64,000 nucleotides of DNA from Scatosoma sp900555925 (GTDB taxonomy: Bacteria > Bacillota > Clostridia > Christensenellales > Borkfalkiaceae): positions 1-64,000 of the forward strand of contig CAUGYD010000009.1 of the NCBI GenBank assembly GCA_959603585.1, read 5' to 3'. Below the pieces are notes generated by a model. The model was given only the letters and a program-made list of their open reading frames with translations. It did not search any database and was not told the DNA's origin. Positions 60,443 to 64,000 of the stretch are shown here, one piece after another. Made by a program: the position numbers and the translations under genes. Positions within the stretch are counted from its first letter, which is position 1. Every line of letters begins with the position of its first letter.

Positions 60443-61760
60443 CTTCTTTTTTCTTGCCGACTACTCCGCGGATAGGCGCATAGCTGTCCGAACGCAGCTT
60501 TTCGCGCTTTACCAATTTTCCGTAGCGGTAAGTTTCGAGATAAGCGATGCTCTTTATCCCCGCTTTTCCCTCTTTGATTACTCCTTCAAAATTTCCTTTC
60601 TTTTCTATCGGGTCGGGCGGCGGGATTTCGCCCGTTACTTCGCTGATAATCTCATACGTGTATCCGTTGTCCTTTCCGTAAAATGTCGCGGTGATTCCCT
60701 CTCCCTTAACTTTCAAGGAAAGATACACGGGATAGGAAAATTCGTTTTTGAAACGAAAATCGTTGTAAGAGGAAACCATCGCGTCGCGGGAAGGCGGCAC
60801 ATAGGCGACGGCCAGGGAATGGGGGTGGCGGGCGGTGATTTTCAGGCCCGCCAGAACAGCCGCGTTATAGAGCGTCGTACTGACCTGACATACACCTCCG
60901 CCCGTACCTAAAATAAATTCCCCGTCCTGAATGATTTTTGCTTCTCGGAATCCGTTAGCCTTCGTCCGCGCACCCACCGTCCGATTGAAGGAAAACTCCT
61001 CCTTGGGTCGAATCGTCATGCCGTCGATTTTCTTGGCGGCGAGCGCGATATTCGCACTCCTGCCCTTATCCTCCGTGTTAAAATAGGTGACGAAAGAGGA
61101 AATTTTCTTCGTGCCCGCCTTTGCCGCGGACTCCGTAATTTTCGGATAAATCGTACGGGTGGACAGCGAGACGGCGGGAAAGGATAATTTTCCGTTTTCT
61201 CCTGTCGAAGGAGCCGCCGCCAAAGCCGCCTGTATATCTTTTTTTAAGCGTTCCTTATCACAGCGCACGCCTGAACGTTCCTTTTCAAAGGAAAAGCCCT
61301 CCGAAGAAAAGGACACTTCGGCATCTAAAACTTTTCTTTCGACGTTTGAGCAGATAAATTCTGTCTGTTCTTCCAGCCCGCACAGAAAATATTGCACCTC
61401 GGCGGTATACTCCCCGTTTTTTTCGGCCGAAAAGAGAATTTCCTCCAAATTATCGGAAAACCCTATCTGCGGATAAGAAAAACGATACTCTCCCGCGGGG
61501 GTTTTGACCGAAAGGGACGGAACCCTCTCTTCCAAAAATTTTCGGAGCATTTTTTCCGCTTTTCTGCCCTGCATGCCTCCTACGGGAATCCCATTCACCT
61601 TTACGCCTTTGGGCAGGCGTTCGGGCGCATAGGCGCGTGCGCAGACGATTCCCGAATCTTTTTCGGGAACCGTCCCGCCGCCGTAAAATCCTGCGGAAAA
61701 TAAAAACGCACCCGTCAAAAAGGGTGCGATCAACCAAATTTTATTGAATTTGCCTTTCAT
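60438..61760 (-). CDS. VanW family protein with G5 domain
   Basis: 440 residues. One membrane segment (about 8-27) anchors it outside; the VanW domain has GGGVCQVSTTLYNAAVLAG and RHPHSLAVAYVPPSRDAMV; a G5-like domain is at the C-terminus (about 375-430). Such proteins are linked to cell-wall attachment but lack a proven reaction. Start at 61760 follows GGGGGA; the longer open frame has no ribosome binding site. Confidence 0.9.
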   Translation of the reverse strand: MKGKFNKIWLIAPFLTGAFLFSAGFYGGGTVPEKDSGIVCARAYAPERLPKGVKVNGIPVGGMQGRKAEKMLRKFLEERVPSLSVKTPAGEYRFSYPQIGFSDNLEEILFSAEKNGEYTAEVQYFLCGLEEQTEFICSNVERKVLDAEVSFSSEGFSFEKERSGVRCDKERLKKDIQAALAAAPSTGENGKLSFPAVSLSTRTIYPKITESAAKAGTKKISSFVTYFNTEDKGRSANIALAAKKIDGMTIRPKEEFSFNRTVGARTKANGFREAKIIQDGEFILGTGGGVCQVSTTLYNAAVLAGLKITARHPHSLAVAYVPPSRDAMVSSYNDFRFKNEFSYPVYLSLKVKGEGITATFYGKDNGYTYEIISEVTGEIPPPDPIEKKGNFEGVIKEGKAGIKSIAYLETYRYGKLVKREKLRSDSYAPIRGVVGKKKEE

Positions 61761-61852
61761 CGCCGCATTCCCCCGAATATGTACCCGCGGCGGGATAAAG
61801 CCTTCCTTTCCGCAGCCGCGCCTTTTCCTCCCGCGGCGGAGCTTTCGGGCCT

Positions 61853-62674
61853 TCAAATGCCCAAAGCCGAAAGCAATTTTTCGGAAGGATAAAAGGGCGG
61901 ATTTCCGACGCGGTAATTTCCGCTTTCCCTGTGCGTATCCGAACCGCCCGTCACGAGCAGTCCCGCTCTTGCCGCAAGCGTCTTGAAATATTCCGTTTCC
62001 CTGTCAGTATGCGTCGTATAGACGGCTTCTATACCGTCCATGCCGTATTCCGCCAATGCCAGAATTATCCTTTCCCGCTCCTCGAAAGGAAGGGTAATTC
62101 TTCCGGGGTGCGCTATGGACGCGATGCCGCCCGAAGCGTGTATGCAATCCGCCGCCTCTTCGGGCGTGGGCCGTCCGATAACGGAATGAGCGATTTTTCC
62201 CGGCGCGAGGTATTCCTCGTAAATCTCCCCCGCAGTTTTTCCCGAAACCTCTGCGGCGGCCTGAGCGATATGCATGGTATGGACGGGGGAAGCGGGATCC
62301 GCCCGACGGGCTTTCGCGTCGTCGAGAGTAATATAAATCCCCGCGCCGCGCAGTTTTCGGATACTGTCCTCGGCCCGCTCGAATCCGAGCTCCACGCGTT
62401 CTCTCATGAATTTTTCATAAGCCGCGTTGCGCTTGCAGTTATAGCCGGTGATGTGGATTTTGCTCTCTCCCGAATAGGCGGAAATTTCCCAGCCGGAAAC
62501 GTAACGGAGCCCGTATTTTTCCGCCGCGGCGCGTTTCTCCTCCTCTCCGTTCAAGGTGTCGTGATCGGTAACGGAAAGGAGCTCTACGCCGTTTTCCTTC
62601 GCGCGGCGGCAAAGCTCGTCGGGAGTATAATAGCCGTCCGAGTAAATGCTGTGCGTATGCAAATCTGCTCTCAT
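61853..62674 (-). CDS. PHP domain phosphoesterase
   Basis: 273 residues. Metal-binding PHP motifs: ADLHTHSIYSDG, VTDHDTLNG, SIAHPGR and GGSDTH. Closest to the YciV/RNase AM type nucleoside-bisphosphate phosphatases. The ATG overlaps the recF stop by 4 nt, giving a recF-PHP operon. Confidence 0.88.
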   Translation of the reverse strand: MRADLHTHSIYSDGYYTPDELCRRAKENGVELLSVTDHDTLNGEEEKRAAAEKYGLRYVSGWEISAYSGESKIHITGYNCKRNAAYEKFMRERVELGFERAEDSIRKLRGAGIYITLDDAKARRADPASPVHTMHIAQAAAEVSGKTAGEIYEEYLAPGKIAHSVIGRPTPEEAADCIHASGGIASIAHPGRITLPFEERERIILALAEYGMDGIEAVYTTHTDRETEYFKTLAARAGLLVTGGSDTHRESGNYRVGNPPFYPSEKLLSALGI

Positions 62675-63771
62675 GAGTCCTCCTTTTCCCGTTTGATTTT
62701 TCCGTTTTCGATTCGGATTTTCTTACATTCCGTACCGTATAACACCCGTTCCGCGTGCGTGCAGGTGAGAATCGTCTGAACGGCGGAAATGCGCTTCAAG
62801 AGCTTTTTCCGCCGCGGAAGGTCGAGCTCGCTCATCACGTCGTCGAGAATGAGCACGGGGTATTCCCCCGAAAGTTCCCGAAAAATCTCCACCTCGGAGA
62901 GTTTCACGCTGAGCGCGGCGGTGCGGGTCTGACCTTGGGAAGCGTATGCCTTGGCGTCCTTTCCGGAGATAAAAAAATCCACGTCGTCGCGGTGCGGACC
63001 GACGGTAGTGAAGCCTAACCGAAGGTCTTTTTCGTAATTGCGGCTGAGTTGTTTTTTAAGTTTTTCCGCGATTTCGTCCTCTTCGCCCTCGTATTTCCTG
63101 TCGGGGGAAATCTCCAATTCCTCCGCGCCGTCCGTCAGAAAGGCGTGCAGTTCTTTGGCGTAAGGGGCGAGTTTTTTCAAAAACTCCGCGCGTTTTTTGA
63201 TGATGACGGCGGCGTATTTGCAAAGCTGTTCGTCCCATACGGGGAGCGTATCCAGAATAAGCTCCGCGTCACGGTTTTTGAGCAGAGTATTCCTCTGGTC
63301 GAGAATCTTGTTGTATCGGAGCAAAGCGGTATAATAGGCGGGCGAGGTCTGAGAAATGGACATATTCATGAACCGCCGCCGCTCGTCGGGGCCGTCCTGA
63401 ATGAGTCTGAGTTCTCCGGGCGAAAAAAATACGCTGTTGATGTGTCCCATGAGGTCTGCGCTTTTGGAAATTTTGCTCCCGTTGATGCGGATTTCCCGTT
63501 TGTCCTCGTAGATGTCCGCTTCGATCGTGACCTTGCCGTAACGGTTTTCCGCCTCGGCGGAAATGCGTGCGCAGGGCGCGCCGATTTTAATGAGCTGTTT
63601 GTCGTGGCGGATTCGTAAGGAAGTGCCCGTACAGAGATAGAACACCGCTTCGGCGCAATTGGTTTTTCCCTGTGCGTTTTTGCCGAAGAGAATGTTCAGG
63701 CCCTCGGAAAAGGCGAACTTTTCATCCTCGTAATTTCTGAAATTTTGAAGGGACAAATTTTTTATTTGCAT
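62671..63771 (-). CDS. recF: DNA replication and repair protein RecF
   Basis: 366 residues, recombination mediator. Walker A GKNAQGKTN, signature ASQGQTRTAALSVKL, Walker B VLILDDVMSELD. Oriented away from dnaA; in most Firmicutes recF follows dnaN in the same direction as dnaA. Confidence 0.95.
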   Translation of the reverse strand: MQIKNLSLQNFRNYEDEKFAFSEGLNILFGKNAQGKTNCAEAVFYLCTGTSLRIRHDKQLIKIGAPCARISAEAENRYGKVTIEADIYEDKREIRINGSKISKSADLMGHINSVFFSPGELRLIQDGPDERRRFMNMSISQTSPAYYTALLRYNKILDQRNTLLKNRDAELILDTLPVWDEQLCKYAAVIIKKRAEFLKKLAPYAKELHAFLTDGAEELEISPDRKYEGEEDEIAEKLKKQLSRNYEKDLRLGFTTVGPHRDDVDFFISGKDAKAYASQGQTRTAALSVKLSEVEIFRELSGEYPVLILDDVMSELDLPRRKKLLKRISAVQTILTCTHAERVLYGTECKKIRIENGKIKREKEDS

Positions 63772-63825
63772 AATCCTCGAAAAACCCGCCGAAAATACTT
63801 TCTTTTCCTTCGATTTTGTATTATA

Positions 63826-63854
63826 ATTATATCAAATAATTCGCAAAAAGACAA
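63826..63854 (-). promoter_or_regulatory. Promoter of recF
   Basis: TTGTCT (63849-63854), 17 nt and TATAAT (63826-63831) on the - strand, in the 131-nt recF-dnaA gap. Confidence 0.7.
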
Positions 63855-63902
63855 AAGATTCTCGCAAGGTAAGCGAAAATAATTTTTCAGGCGGGAGGAA
63901 AA

Positions 63903-64000
63903 ATGGCAGAAAAATCTCAAATCCTCTTTTTATGGAAGCAAATTCGGGACAAGGCGGAAGGAGTTATTCCTCCCGTCTCCTTTAACACGTTTATCAAAGA
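63903..64000 (+). CDS. dnaA: Chromosomal replication initiator DnaA (5' end only)
   Basis: First 32 codons only. LFLWKQIRDKAEGVIPPVSF fits DnaA domain I, and GGGAGGAAAA precedes the ATG. The rest lies beyond the window. Its presence suggests the origin is to the right. Confidence 0.85.
   Translation, partial: MAEKSQILFLWKQIRDKAEGVIPPVSFNTFIK

Noticed and set aside
63772..63902. Possible oriC between recF and dnaA
   Set aside because: No DnaA boxes and no repeated AT-rich unwinding element; only a recF promoter is supported.
1..64000. tRNA, rRNA or insertion sequences
   Set aside because: No tRNA T-arm patterns, rRNA segments, transposase genes or terminal repeats were recognised on either strand by eye.

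Overview
The window reads as chromosome from a spore-forming, Gram-positive Firmicute of class Clostridia. The evidence is the spoIIGA-sigE-sigG cluster, a YlmC/YmxH-type PRC-barrel protein, an FMN-riboswitch-controlled ECF riboflavin transporter, a guanine riboswitch on xpt, strong GGAGG ribosome binding sites and near-consensus TTGACA-17-TATAAT promoters. I would guess an uncultured gut Clostridia lineage (Christensenellales-like), at low confidence. No rRNA, tRNA, CRISPR array or insertion sequence was found.

The right end is the replication-origin side: dnaA starts at 63903 on the + strand and runs off the window, with recF divergent from it. Almost all housekeeping genes lie on the - strand, so they are transcribed away from the presumed origin. 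The few + strand genes are mostly accessory.

Layout, left to right. (1) 1-6252: a mannoside locus on the - strand (GH38 alpha-mannosidase, ROK sugar kinase, kinase-like/mannose-6-phosphate isomerase fusion) that could form a complete route from mannoside to fructose-6-phosphate, with a divergent RpiR regulator and matching half-palindromes at both promoters. (2) 6421-10560: a MarR-controlled heterodimeric ABC exporter with a perfect palindrome just after the -10 box. (3) 10562-11660: an accessory pocket with a probable small RNA, a tiny XRE regulator and an AT-rich orphan gene. (4) 11734-24734: grpE, yhbY, an unknown 507-residue protein, an AAC(6')-like acetyltransferase, obg, a BclA-like surface protein, ddl, a membrane-anchored murF, an alpha/beta hydrolase with an apparent ACG start, the t6A genes tsaE-tsaB with rimI, riboflavin uptake, and glyA. 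(5) 24915-28674: two unknown proteins and a two-component system. (6) 28797-32553: a radical-SAM/DUF4130 pair of putative DNA repair proteins, then two paralogous double-HTH regulators flanking a small Spo0A-C-like protein. (7) 32599-39138: ferritin-like protein, YmxH, PmbA/TldD, SigG, SigE and SpoIIGA. (8) 39280-46850: MFS transporter, then xpt and a BMP-type nucleoside ABC importer. (9) 46968-59611: yraN, rnhB, rbgA, trmD, an ABC-2 pair, ftsY, smc, rnc, plsX and asnS. (10) 59697-64000: a Cys-rich small protein with a divergent XRE regulator and two perfect operators, VanW, a PHP phosphoesterase, recF and dnaA.

The best candidates for undescribed biology are the double-HTH/Spo0A-C-like locus with its 16-nt inverted repeats (31091-32466), the putative small RNA at 10562-10690, the Cys-rich protein/XRE pair (59697-60403), and the radical-SAM/DUF4130 pair. 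All functions are inferred by reading motifs; no database search was run.
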